A stretch of 41,013 nt of DNA from a virus: IMG/VR virus record IMGVR_UViG_3300028803_000008, positions 1-41,013 of that record; one strand, written 5' to 3'. Each line of letters opens with the position of its first letter. Within the stretch, counting starts at the first letter, position 1. Shown piece after piece: positions 7,320-13,601 of the stretch. The notes under the pieces were generated by a model. The model saw nothing but the letters and a program-made list of their open reading frames with translations, searched no databases and was not told the origin of the DNA. Position numbers and translations under genes: made by a program.

Positions 7320-8155
7320 TTCCCTGGACATCCTTTCTCGTCTGCCACTTTCTTTTCCCTGCGGTGCCACGGGCACCAGCTGCATAGTCGTGTCGGTGTG
7401 GCCGGGATCTGCTGCCAGGTAACAGGATCAGACAAATCCGCCTGCATCAATGTTTTACCTATTGAATAGATCCTGGAGATCGCATTTTGAGCAACCCCAA
7501 TATCGAAGGGAACAGTCCATACAAAGCAGTCCTTGAGCCAGCCCTGCCGCCCCATAGCGACGATGCCTACGCGCTCCACCTCGCGGCCGGCATTCACATG
7601 TCCCAGCCCGTACAGCATCACCTGAATCTGGTACTGCTGCGGAACCCCGTCATCGCGCATCTTTCGAAGGTTATCCGGTGACGGGAACTTCCAATCCAAG
7701 ACAAGCTTGCGCCGCGAGTCATAAAGATCAGTGTGCCCCTTGACGATAGGGCTAGGCAGAACCTCCATCTCAGTAACCCAATGGCTAAGATTGTGCGCCT
7801 CCTGGAACAGCCGCACGGCCTCCTCCATCCACGAGTGGACAGCCGTACCGACCACAGCAGGCCAGGGATCGTTGGAATAGCCCCCAGGATCCACCCCAGC
7901 GATGCGGTACGCGAGGCGTCGGTCACACTGATGCCCCACCTCAGAGCACCCGAGCGCCACCTGCTTCGAACGCGACCTGTTGGCATCAGCCCACCTCACC
8001 ACCTCGATGACATCCTCGCGAATGGACAGGTCATATTCCGACATGCCGCGCATGCCCGGGATCGGCGTGAACTCGGGGATGCATCCAATGTGGTAATGGA
8101 AGCCGGGCTCCACCACCTCCATAGGCTTGTGGCATGCCTCGCACAGCTCAGGCAT
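7316..8155 (-). CDS. Cas4/RecB-like PD-(D/E)XK exonuclease with Fe-S cysteines
   Basis: 279 aa. An N-terminal zinc-ribbon-like segment (CEACHKPM...HYHIGC, 5-25) precedes the nuclease. Catalytic signature: GHTDLYD (about 140), LVLDWKF (about 151) and QYQIQVMLYGLG (about 172), matching GxxD / D-x-K / QxxxY of RecB-family nucleases. Cysteines in CSEVGHQC (about 70-77) and CSWCPW...GCPG (about 256-277) are placed like the [4Fe-4S] ligands of AddB/Cas4 proteins. A likely DNA end-processing exonuclease for phage recombination. Overlaps its neighbours on both sides. Confidence 0.87.
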   Translation of the reverse strand: MPELCEACHKPMEVVEPGFHYHIGCIPEFTPIPGMRGMSEYDLSIREDVIEVVRWADANRSRSKQVALGCSEVGHQCDRRLAYRIAGVDPGGYSNDPWPAVVGTAVHSWMEEAVRLFQEAHNLSHWVTEMEVLPSPIVKGHTDLYDSRRKLVLDWKFPSPDNLRKMRDDGVPQQYQIQVMLYGLGHVNAGREVERVGIVAMGRQGWLKDCFVWTVPFDIGVAQNAISRIYSIGKTLMQADLSDPVTWQQIPATPTRLCSWCPWHRREKKVADEKGCPGK

Positions 8156-8387
8156 CGCGGATATCCTGCATCTGCACCCAGCCCCTGTCCGGTGGCGGCC
8201 TCATCTCGTACTCAGTTTCAGACGGGGCGCACCGGCCCTTAGCCGCGCGCAACTGCAGGAACTGCTCCACCTTTTCCGAACGCACATAGTCCTCAGGAAG
8301 CTCACGGCCTTCCAGCTTCGCCGACGCAGCCGTCTGTCCCTTCGCCCACTCCCGAATCAGATCGGGCGGCAGGTTCAGCGGTTTCAC
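8148..8387 (-). CDS. hypothetical protein upstream of nuclease
   Basis: 79 aa, GTG start in a GTGA overlap with the preceding gene; its end overlaps the nuclease start by 8 bases. Charged, helical (IREWAKGQTAASAKLEGRELPEDYVRSEKVEQFLQLRAAKG), no motif recognised. The coupling suggests a nuclease partner, which is inference. Confidence 0.75.
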   Translation of the reverse strand: MKPLNLPPDLIREWAKGQTAASAKLEGRELPEDYVRSEKVEQFLQLRAAKGRCAPSETEYEMRPPPDRGWVQMQDIRDA

Positions 8388-8737
8388 TGCGCGTCCACAA
8401 GCCGGTCCATCGCCAGCAGCGCCTCAGCCTCCGCCTTGGCCCGCTTACCCAAACCAATCGCCGGCATCACCCGTTGACGCTGCAGCAGATGGTTGCGCAG
8501 CACCTCCAAAGCCTGCTCAGCGTCCTTCTCGTCCAGAGCCCACCACAGGTTGTGCAGCCTGGCCAGCCGTGACTCCTGAGCCTTGTCAACCGGCTTGAAC
8601 AGCTCATCGGGCACATGCGCCACCTGCACCTGCGCATCGCAACGCGCCTGTGCCGCGCTGCCACACGCCGACCGGTAGCCACCCCACAAGCTGCGCACCG
8701 CACCTGTTTCCGTGTAAACGACTCGGTAGATCTTCAC
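8384..8737 (-). CDS. hypothetical protein, first gene of replication operon
   Basis: 117 aa. GTG start chosen because GGGGGAG sits 4 bases upstream; the ORF can be extended 10 codons but without a Shine-Dalgarno. N-terminal beta strands (VKIYRVVYTETGAVRS) then long helices rich in Ala/Arg. Its promoter at 8767-8789 is a PafBC/RecA-NDp-type element, so the operon may respond to DNA damage. Confidence 0.72.
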   Translation of the reverse strand: MKIYRVVYTETGAVRSLWGGYRSACGSAAQARCDAQVQVAHVPDELFKPVDKAQESRLARLHNLWWALDEKDAEQALEVLRNHLLQRQRVMPAIGLGKRAKAEAEALLAMDRLVDAQ

Positions 8738-8766
8738 GTGCTCCCCCTCTGTTGGTCTTGGAGCCA

Positions 8767-8789
8767 ACGTTACGCCGGGGGTCTGACAA
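8767..8789 (-). promoter_or_regulatory. PafBC (RecA-NDp)-type damage promoter
   Basis: Minus strand TTGTCAGAC-N8-TAACGT: the N8 spacing and TAnnnT fit the mycobacterial TTGTCRGTG-N8-TAnnnT consensus, with two mismatches in the last two -35 positions. It lies 30 bases upstream of the GTG at 8737. A near-identical element precedes the vWA gene (18493-18515). Confidence 0.6.
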
Positions 8790-8805
8790 GTTTCCTAGGA
8801 CGCTG

Positions 8806-8850
8806 CTTTAGGTCCACTTTCCTGAGCCTAAAGTCACTTAGCGTCCACTT
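8806..8850. promoter_or_regulatory. inverted and direct repeats, possible operator
   Basis: CTTTAGG (8806-8812) and CCTAAAG (8827-8833) form a perfect inverted repeat; GTCCACTT occurs twice (8812-8819, 8843-8850), 31 bases apart. It lies between the minus-strand promoter and the plus-strand tRNA-Met, so it could control both directions. Confidence 0.4.
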
Positions 8851-8885
8851 CTGCGGACCTTAACTCTGCGTGCTACAGTTGGGGC

Positions 8886-8959
8886 CGCGGGGTAGAGTAG
8901 AGGTCACTCGCCGGGCTCATAATCCGGTCACGCGGGTTCGAATCCCGTCTCCGCCACCA
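8886..8959 (+). tRNA. tRNA-Met (CAT), initiator-like
   Basis: Cloverleaf: CGCGGGG/CTCCGCC, D-arm GAGT/ACTC, anticodon loop CTCATAA, T-arm GCGGG/CCCGT, encoded CCA. C1:C72 is unpaired, a hallmark of bacterial initiators; the anticodon stem has G29-C41, G30-C40 but G31-U39. It is the only plus-strand tRNA in the window and has a terminator 30 bases downstream, so it is its own transcription unit. Confidence 0.85.
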
Positions 8960-8988
8960 ACTTGATCACCCATCTCCCAATGGGCACC

Positions 8989-9023
8989 AAGAAACCCCAG
9001 CAACCTAGTTGCTGGGGTTTCTT
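8989..9023. terminator. strong bidirectional terminator
   Basis: Perfect 16-bp stem AAGAAACCCCAGCAAC/GTTGCTGGGGTTTCTT with 3-nt loop CTA; T-rich on both strands. It separates the plus-strand tRNA from the minus-strand genes to the right. Confidence 0.88.
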
Positions 9024-9129
9024 GTTGCAAGCCTCGCGTCGCCGTGCGGTGCCATGCCAAAACGCGCCGCGCCACACCCAACCATGCCCTGCCACGCCTT
9101 ACCGAACCTGGCCTGACCCAGCCCCGCGT

Positions 9130-9179
9130 GGACGCCTGGGCCTCGAACCCAGGTGGCTGCCAGCCGCCCAACCATCGCT
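9130..9179 (-). repeat. structured core element, copy A
   Basis: Closing stem GGGCG/CGTCC encloses hairpin GGCT-GGC-AGCC and a T-arm-like hairpin CCTGGG-TTCGAGG-CCCAGG. Copies B (9269-9308) and C (10059-10098) have the same layout with compensatory changes in the closing stem. Confidence 0.65.
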
Positions 9180-9268
9180 CCAAGCCAAAGCCACGCCTGG
9201 CCCAGACAGGCCTAGTCCCGCCTCGCCCGGACAGGCCAGACCATGCCCCGCCGCATCCGGCCAAGCGT

Positions 9269-9308
9269 GGATGTCCAGGCCTCGAACCTGAGTGGCTGCC
9301 AGCCATCC
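9269..9308 (-). repeat. structured core element, copy B
   Basis: Closing stem GGATG/CATCC, hairpin GGCT-GGC-AGCC, T-arm-like CAGG-TTCGAGG-CCTG. Preceded by GGCATGGAAGCAATGGAGG, nearly the same as in copy C. Confidence 0.65.
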
Positions 9309-9411
9309 TCCATTGCTTCCATGCCTATGCCGAGCGGTGCCCCACCAGGCCATGCCATGACTCGCCTTGTCCGGCCATGCCACACCAAAACAAGCCGCGC
9401 CACGCCGCGTT

Positions 9412-9963
9412 CTACTCAGCTTGCAGCTGCAGCTTCTCCTCAATCCGCGCCAAACGTTCCTTCAACTCGTCACGTTCAGCATCGCTGCGCTGCGTTGTCT
9501 CCACCAGCGACGCGATCACCTCAGTGTGTTCCTGCTGCCGGCGTTCGAAGCGACGGTTGAAGTCCATCAGCTGCGCGAAACCCTGTGCCACCACCTCAAA
9601 AGCTCGGCGTGCTTCAGGGTCCAGTTTGGACATGTTGACGTTGACAACTTTCGACTGCCCACGCACCAAAGCTTTCGACGACCGCTTCTGCTGCCGCCGC
9701 GCCAAATCCAGGTGCTCTTTCGGCGCAGCGATGCGGTAGCCGCGGTTCGGAACCACAGTGATGGCGCGTTTGTCCACCTCTTCATGCTCCTTCGCCGCAC
9801 GACGCACCGCGGACACGATAGCCCCACGATCCGCCTCTGGATCCAAGCCTAGAGCCTCACCCATCTCCTTATAGGACAAGATCCCATCATCGTTGGTGAG
9901 CTTCAACAGCTCGTAGATCGTCTTCCAGCGCGCCTTCGCGCCCACCGGATCAAAGTTGCCCAC
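9412..9963 (-). CDS. winged-helix DNA-binding protein with C-terminal coiled coil
   Basis: 183 aa. Residues 10-90 look like a winged helix-turn-helix (IYELLKLTNDDGILSYKEMGEALGLD...GAIVSAVRRAAKEHEE...ITVVPNRGYRIA); residues 115-183 are a charged coiled coil (RRFERRQQEHTEVIASL...ERDELKERLARIEEKLQ). GTG at 9963 chosen because GGGAGG is 6 bases before it; the ATG at 9969 abuts that Shine-Dalgarno. Flanked on both sides by the GGYNN arrays, which are natural candidate binding sites. Role could be genome organisation, partition or regulation. Confidence 0.7.
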   Translation of the reverse strand: MGNFDPVGAKARWKTIYELLKLTNDDGILSYKEMGEALGLDPEADRGAIVSAVRRAAKEHEEVDKRAITVVPNRGYRIAAPKEHLDLARRQQKRSSKALVRGQSKVVNVNMSKLDPEARRAFEVVAQGFAQLMDFNRRFERRQQEHTEVIASLVETTQRSDAERDELKERLARIEEKLQLQAE

Positions 9964-9969
9964 GTTCAT

Positions 9970-10186
9970 CCTCCCTTGTGGAACCCAAGCCTATGCCACG
10001 CGATGCCCCACCAAGCCTCGCCATGCCAAACCTAGCCAAGCCAGGCCATACCTTGCGCGGGTGCCAGGGGCTCGAACCCCGGTGCATGCCATCCACCCTC
10101 CATTGCTTCCAAGCCGCGCCTGGCCTCACCATGACTGGCCAAACCTCACCATGCCTCGCCTAGCCCGGCCACCGCCTTGCCACGTT
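9970..10186 (-). repeat. second 5-nt-periodic GGYNN array
   Basis: Same pentanucleotide phasing as 9024-9411 on the minus strand (GGCTA, GGCGA, GGCAT, GGTGA, GGTTT, GGCCA and others), interrupted by core copy C. It lies between the gene ending at 10187 and the Shine-Dalgarno of the gene at 9963, so it would be in an mRNA leader if transcribed. Confidence 0.7.
10059..10098 (-). repeat. structured core element, copy C
   Basis: Closing stem GGGTG/CACCC with T-arm-like CCGGGG-TTCGAGC-CCCTGG; the small hairpin is GGAT-GGC-ATGC with a G-G mismatch. An outer GCGCGG/CCGCGC pairing also exists. Confidence 0.6.
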
Positions 10187-10759
10187 TCAGGCTTTGGCCA
10201 CGGTCGCGGTGAAACGGCCGTAGCGGGGGCGCCAGTCGCCCATGCCAATGCGGTCCCCACCGGTTTCTGCAATGTGTTGCAGTTCAACGAAGTCGATGAT
10301 GTCGGTGTCGATGACACCTTCAGCCTCGGTGGACCAGGTGCGGAAGATGGGTCGGCAGCGCATCACCCGCTGCGTGGTCACCTTAGCCGATGCCAGGTGA
10401 CGGAAGGTGTCGTCTTTCCACAGGCCTTCAACGGTGCGGGGGCCGGGGTACACGAGGGGGTTGATGTCGGTGGCGATGAACACGCCTTCCTTCACCTTCG
10501 GCCCCCGCTTCGTCTTCTTTGCCGCGTCGTAGAGGCAGCGCCAGATGTTGTCTGCTGGCAGGTAGGGGCCGGCGTCGGTGTCGAAGTAGAGGGATCCGGC
10601 ATGTTCCAGCCGGGCGATCTCCTCATGATCCTCATCGGTTTTGGTGCGTTTCCCGGTGACCTTCTTCATTGCCTTGGCCGCCGGATCGAGCGGGTTGGCC
10701 AGCCGCGAATTGTGCATGAGCAGAGGCGCAGTGCCTTGCAGGGTAATAGTGAACTTCAC
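10187..10759 (-). CDS. hypothetical protein
   Basis: 190 aa; GTG start with GAGGAGAGAA upstream. Begins VKFTITLQGTAPLLMHNSRLANPLDP and ends with GMGDWRPRYGRF, a glycine/aromatic motif near the C-terminus. The layout (beta start, PLLMHN loop, late glycine-rich motif) faintly recalls RAMP/Cas7-like folds, but I would not assign it. Last gene of the operon from the promoter at 11980-12008. Confidence 0.75.
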   Translation of the reverse strand: MKFTITLQGTAPLLMHNSRLANPLDPAAKAMKKVTGKRTKTDEDHEEIARLEHAGSLYFDTDAGPYLPADNIWRCLYDAAKKTKRGPKVKEGVFIATDINPLVYPGPRTVEGLWKDDTFRHLASAKVTTQRVMRCRPIFRTWSTEAEGVIDTDIIDFVELQHIAETGGDRIGMGDWRPRYGRFTATVAKA

Positions 10760-10767
10760 TTCTCTCC

Positions 10768-10944
10768 TCAGTAGATGAACGGGATGATCGGCTCCTTCGC
10801 CAACCCGTTGAACTTGCCCATCCTCGCGTCGTCCAGAAACTGTTCCCACTCGTCGGCGGGGATTTGGATGGTGGTGCCAGTGGTGTCGCAGGTGATGCGC
10901 ACCCGAAGGCCGGTTTCGGTGGAGTAGTCAGATACGTGGATCAT
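10768..10944 (-). CDS. hypothetical protein
   Basis: 58 aa starting at the ATG that overlaps the upstream stop (ATGA 10941-10944). Beta-rich (ETGLRVRITCDTTGTTIQIP) followed by an acidic helix (ADEWEQFLDDARMGKF), reminiscent of DUF397-type small proteins. Function unknown. Confidence 0.7.
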   Translation of the reverse strand: MIHVSDYSTETGLRVRITCDTTGTTIQIPADEWEQFLDDARMGKFNGLAKEPIIPFIY

Positions 10945-11147
10945 GTCAGGCTTTGCCCTATCGCGTTGGCCAGCGCCGCCACCGACATGAACATCAGCAG
11001 CATCCACGCGGGGCAGCTTTTCTTCGGCGGCTTGCCCCCACCGCCCTTGGACGGCTTTTTGTCACTGGACCAGCCGGTTTTCTTGTACCCCTTCGCGTTG
11101 TACCCGCGGTTCTTGCCCGGGCTACCGTCGCCCTCCCATCCGAACAT
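10941..11147 (-). CDS. small membrane protein with Gly/Lys-rich N-terminus
   Basis: 68 aa. N-terminal 43 residues are Gly/Lys-rich (KKPSKGGGGKPPKK), then one hydrophobic helix (CPAWMLLMFMSVAALANAIG). AAAGGTAG upstream of ATG. Confidence 0.7.
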   Translation of the reverse strand: MFGWEGDGSPGKNRGYNAKGYKKTGWSSDKKPSKGGGGKPPKKSCPAWMLLMFMSVAALANAIGQSLT

Positions 11148-11153
11148 GAGCTT

Positions 11154-11489
11154 CTACCTTTCTGGTCGCGCAGCGATGGTGCCGGTGCTGAGGGTTGTGG
11201 GCGGCTGGCAGCATCCGTCGCAGGTGTGAACCCACAGTCTCGCGGTGACGATGCTAGCGGCATTGCCGTTACAGCGACGGTGATGGTTCAAGTCGTCAGG
11301 GTCGGGGTGGCCCAGGCCATGTGGGCATATGCGCCACATCTGCTTGGACTCCTCATCCCAGGAGTGTGGCCAGTCGGCCATGTGATGCGGGGATGGGTTG
11401 TGGATGCAGCAGGGCCGCCCGGCGCACTGCTCAACGGTGTGCACGTTGAGCAGTACGGTACCGTCTTTCATGATGACTTTGTCTTTCAT
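11154..11489 (-). CDS. Cys/His-rich hypothetical protein
   Basis: 111 aa; ATG overlaps the upstream stop (ATGA). CAGRPCCIHNPSPHHMADWPHSW, ICPHGLGHPDPDD and HTCDGCCQP provide at least six Cys and many His, so a structural zinc site is likely. No family name recalled. Confidence 0.72.
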   Translation of the reverse strand: MKDKVIMKDGTVLLNVHTVEQCAGRPCCIHNPSPHHMADWPHSWDEESKQMWRICPHGLGHPDPDDLNHHRRCNGNAASIVTARLWVHTCDGCCQPPTTLSTGTIAARPER

Positions 11490-11659
11490 CGGGGGATCCT
11501 CGCAACGATGCCGATGCCGCCTGCGGCTGCGATTGATGTCAGTGCGGCGGCGACGGTGACGGTTGTGTGGCTTCCGGGCAGCAGGGCCAGGTTGATGGCC
11601 CCGCCGGTCCAGAAGATGTTGGCCGTGATGTTTGCGGCAAGGACCCGCCCCGGGTTCAT
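11486..11659 (-). CDS. small membrane protein
   Basis: 57 aa; two hydrophobic segments (LAANITANIFWTGGAINLALL and TVTVAAALTSIAAAGGIGIVA). AGGATC is the only ribosome-site candidate; the start overlaps the upstream stop (TGATGA). Confidence 0.65.
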   Translation of the reverse strand: MNPGRVLAANITANIFWTGGAINLALLPGSHTTVTVAAALTSIAAAGGIGIVARIPR

Positions 11660-11772
11660 CAGCAGGATCCTTTGTGGTCTAGGAGAATGAGTACCAGGGC
11701 TACGGTCCAGCAGATGTTGCCAAAGAGGCCGAGCCAAAAGAACCTTGCCATTTGTGGATTGCGGGGGCTCAT
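11659..11772 (-). CDS. 37-aa membrane peptide
   Basis: ATG overlaps the HicA-like stop (ATGA); the stop overlaps the next start. One hydrophobic helix (FFWLGLFGNICWTVALVLILL). Supported mainly by the overlap chain. Confidence 0.62.
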   Translation of the reverse strand: MSPRNPQMARFFWLGLFGNICWTVALVLILLDHKGSC

Positions 11773-11972
11773 ACGGGGATCCCTTCGCGGCGCAGTTGGG
11801 CCAGGACGTTGCGCATGGTGCGGTGGTCGCTGGCGGTGGAGGGGATTGAGTTGATGAGCCGTTTGCCTTGGTAAACCTTGTAGTGGGCGTTGCTGCGTCC
11901 ACCTTGGACGATGGTGCAGCCGGCTTGTTCGAGTTGCTTGCGGAGCTTCCTCCATGTCCCTTTATCACTCAT
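11769..11972 (-). CDS. HicA-like dsRBD-fold protein
   Basis: 67 aa. KLRKQLEQAGCTIVQGGRSNAHYKVYQGKRLINSIPSTASD...LAQLRREGI follows the HicA/YcfA layout (alpha, beta hairpin, G-x-H-y-K with catalytic-type His in NAHYKV, then a terminal helix). HicA proteins are ribosome-independent mRNA interferases paired with HicB; no HicB is seen here, so it may be an orphan or a non-toxic relative. There is no Shine-Dalgarno: the ATG lies 7 bases after a -10 box, so the mRNA is probably leaderless. Confidence 0.72.
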   Translation of the reverse strand: MSDKGTWRKLRKQLEQAGCTIVQGGRSNAHYKVYQGKRLINSIPSTASDHRTMRNVLAQLRREGIPV

Positions 11973-11979
11973 GCAAGTT

Positions 11980-12008
11980 ATCATAGAGGGGCTACACAGA
12001 TATAACAA
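11980..12008 (-). promoter_or_regulatory. consensus SigA promoter, leaderless start
   Basis: Minus strand TTGTTA (12003-12008), exactly 17 bp, TATGAT (11980-11985), then AACTTGC and ATG. The transcript should begin at or next to the ATG. The last seven bases before ATG match those before the terminase gene (CACTTGC-ATG). Confidence 0.78.
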
Positions 12009-12244
12009 GGGGCATCTTGCAGGGCGTATGAACCAAGACGGATTCGGTCCCAACAAGATGCCCCCCGTAGAGGCGCAGGAACAGCTCACCGCTGGAACAA
12101 CGGGTCACAGCTGCCCTTAGCGGGGTCGAGAACCTTTTGCCTTAACGCCCCAGCTTGAACGGGAGGTGCCGGAAAGTTGCCGAACATTGCGGATGGGCGA
12201 CAACCCCATGTGGCAGATCGAGATTCTGCTGTGCACCTCCCGAG
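12009..12244. other. gene-free, strongly structured region
   Basis: No ORF supported. Two perfect closing stems: GGGGCATCTTG/CAAGATGCCCC (12009-12064, 34-nt loop) directly behind the -35 box, and CGGGAGGTGC/GCACCTCCCG (about 12159-12243). The second encloses three small hairpins, including ATGGG-CGACAAC-CCCAT and GCAGA-TCGAGAT-TCTGC, giving a cloverleaf-like shape without tRNA consensus loops. Likely structured RNA or operator; function unknown. Confidence 0.45.
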
Positions 12245-12312
12245 AGAACCTGGAGGGACTCGAACCCTCGCAAGCGGCTTTGCAGGCCGCTTCAACGCCT
12301 AGTCGCAGGTTC
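12245..12312 (-). tRNA. tRNA-Cys (GCA)
   Basis: GAACCTG/CAGGTTC, anticodon loop CTGCAAA in stem GCGGC/GCCGC, T-arm GAGGG-TTCGAGT-CCCTC, discriminator U. The D-arm is compressed (CGAC-TAGGC-GTTG directly after the acceptor), so only 68 nt long. Confidence 0.85.
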
Positions 12313-12320
12313 GGAAACCT

Positions 12321-12713
12321 TTACGGCCGCTGAGGATCCATCTCATCGGCAAACTTTTCCAGCCACGCACACGCCTCATCCGCGGTCAACAGCACCCGAT
12401 CATTCCACAGCGTAGCCATCGTGCCGTCGATCCCCTCGCATTCGCGGATGATGTGTCGCGCATGAGCGTTACCCTCCACCGGATAGCGCTGCTCCATCCA
12501 CCGCCCGAAGCGCATATTGAACTCATGCTGCAGATACGACACCTGCGTCGGCCCCATCGGCGCGGTGGCCCTGCGCATGGCACCGAGCAAACACACGTTG
12601 CCGTCCTTGTTCTCCAGCTGCCTGATCGTGTGCCCACGGTCCCGGATCACCTGCACCGCCTTGCGGGCGTGCCGCCCCAGATCCATATCCAGCGTCGGCT
12701 TCACTTTGGCCAT
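12321..12713 (-). CDS. hypothetical protein, CLLGA-motif family (DUF6197-like)
   Basis: 130 aa; AGGAGG 7 bases before ATG. HARKAVQVIRDRGHTIRQLENKDGNVCLLGAMRRAT followed by an acidic helix-rich half. The GxVCLLGA/CVAG motif is shared with small actinobacterial and phage proteins of unknown function; the gene at 13075-13482 carries a related motif. The DUF number is a guess. Confidence 0.68.
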   Translation of the reverse strand: MAKVKPTLDMDLGRHARKAVQVIRDRGHTIRQLENKDGNVCLLGAMRRATAPMGPTQVSYLQHEFNMRFGRWMEQRYPVEGNAHARHIIRECEGIDGTMATLWNDRVLLTADEACAWLEKFADEMDPQRP

Positions 12714-12730
12714 GGAATGCCTCCTGTCGC

Positions 12731-13074
12731 TTAGATGGCGGCTGGGACGCCTGCCGCGAGCCCCTTGCGAGGCGGGGGGCACGAGACGCTCCAAGCCCGT
12801 GATCTTTGCGCCTCGCCACAGCCGTCCCAGCCACCCTATATGTCCTGCAGGGAATCAACCAGGGCGCTGCAGGACCCCCCGCCGTCACTTTCGTCGACGT
12901 GACGATGATGACCGGCTCATAACCCGGCCCGAGGGGAAGTGTGTTTCAGGTGGCGGGGGCGCGTTGACACCGGGGAGGATCAGGGCCGCGCCCCCGCCTA
13001 GAGACACCGGAGCTGCAAGCCAGGGGGGTGGATGAGCGCCCCGCCCGCAGCATCAGACGATGCCCCCGTCTACT
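12731..13074. other. gene-free hairpin-rich region
   Basis: No supported ORF. Successive perfect stems: GGCTGGGACG/CGTCCCAGCC (12740-12832) with nested GCGAGGCG/CGCCTCGC (12767-12816); GTCCTGCAG/CTGCAGGAC (12842-12875); CGTCAC/GTGACG (12883-12904); and GGCGGGGGCGCG/CGCGCCCCCGCC (12952-12998). Such density in 260 bases suggests one or more structured RNAs between two coding genes. Confidence 0.5.
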
Positions 13075-13482
13075 TTACTGCCGAGGCCCCTGGATCGACT
13101 GCCAGTCGATGCGTTCCCCGTTGGCCAGCGCTTTCAGCGCCGACTTCGCCTGCTCATTGCTCGCCCCGTAGAACAGGCGGGCAGCGTCGTCGTGATCCAA
13201 GCCGAGCGCCTTACGGCCGACCGTCCACGCTGACTGCGACATGACGAAGCCTTCAGTAAACCATGACGCCCACCCGGCGACACACATCGTGGTGCCGCAC
13301 TCCACCCCATACGATTCCCACATGCCGCGATCCGTGACCCATGCGTTCTGGTCGTGATGCTCCGGGTATGTCGCCACCTGGTCGTAGATCAGCTGCGCCA
13401 GCTGCTGCGCCGTCCCCACGAAACTGCCGGGGCGGGCCACTGCGGCGAAGTCATGTTCCTTGTCCATGCCGAAAATGCTCAC
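13075..13482 (-). CDS. hypothetical protein with CVAGWA motif
   Basis: 135 aa. GTG start with GGGAGG 5 bases upstream. CGTTMCVAGWASWFTEG, then GRKALGLDHDDAARLFYGAS and ALKALANGERIDW, an arrangement common in small proteins of actinophages and their hosts; function unknown. Related in motif to the gene at 12321-12713. The start immediately follows the stop of an 8-codon leader (TGA-GTG). Confidence 0.75.
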   Translation of the reverse strand: MSIFGMDKEHDFAAVARPGSFVGTAQQLAQLIYDQVATYPEHHDQNAWVTDRGMWESYGVECGTTMCVAGWASWFTEGFVMSQSAWTVGRKALGLDHDDAARLFYGASNEQAKSALKALANGERIDWQSIQGPRQ

Positions 13483-13509
13483 TCACGCCTCCCAATGTAG
13501 ATTGTTCAC
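13483..13509 (-). CDS. 8-codon leader ORF starting at a tRNA end
   Basis: GTG AAC ... TGA (product VNNLHWEA) begins one C after the discriminator of tRNA-Ser(GCT) and ends directly before the GTG of the next gene. The Shine-Dalgarno of that gene lies inside it. May be a leader peptide or chance. Confidence 0.3.
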   Translation of the reverse strand: MNNLHWEA

Positions 13510-13510
13510 G

Positions 13511-13595
13511 CGGAAGAGAAAGGGATCGAACCTTCGTGCGGTTACCCGCAGCCACGGCTTAGCAAGCCGCCCCATTCCCACTCTGGCACTCTTCC
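13511..13595 (-). tRNA. tRNA-Ser (GCT)
   Basis: GGAAGAG/CTCTTCC, anticodon loop TTGCTAA, long variable arm (GGCTGCGGGTAACCGC), T-arm GAAGG-TTCGATC-CCTTT, discriminator G. Class II as expected for serine. Position 74 is C, with no full CCA. Confidence 0.92.
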
Positions 13596-13601
13596 ACACC
13601 G

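Larger units (their letters stand above)
9024..9411 (-). repeat. 5-nt-periodic GGYNN array with two tRNA-T-arm-like elements
   Basis: On the minus strand the sequence runs in pentanucleotides, mostly GGCNN (GGCGA, GGCAT, GGTGA, GGCTT, GGCCT and so on), broken only by two copies of a structured core. Open frames cross it but have no ribosome sites and no codon bias, so I treat it as non-coding. It lies downstream of the DNA-binding gene at 9412-9963; a matching array lies upstream of that gene. Confidence 0.7.

Noticed and set aside
8917-9306. Minus-strand 129-codon ORF across the GGYNN array
   Set aside because: Gly/Arg/Trp-rich translation with no ribosome site. All frames are open because of composition; the 5-nt period is incompatible with codon structure.
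9024-10186. CRISPR array
   Set aside because: Repeats are 5-nt phased and degenerate, with no identical long repeats or unique spacers, and there are no cas genes; the Cas4-like nuclease is a RecB-type phage enzyme.
10187-10759. Cas7/RAMP-like protein
   Set aside because: Only a vague resemblance (PLLMHN start, late Gly/aromatic motif). No RAMP motif strong enough and no CRISPR context, so left as hypothetical.
12159-12243. tRNA-Ser or tRNA-Thr in the hairpin behind tRNA-Cys
   Set aside because: The plus strand looks Ser-like at the D-arm and the minus strand has a TGT triplet in a 7-nt loop. Neither strand has a T-loop consensus or correct residues at 33 and 37.
12880-12960. Second plus-strand tRNA-Met (CTCATAA loop at about 12917)
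   Set aside because: Only the anticodon loop matches; no T-arm, no acceptor pairing.
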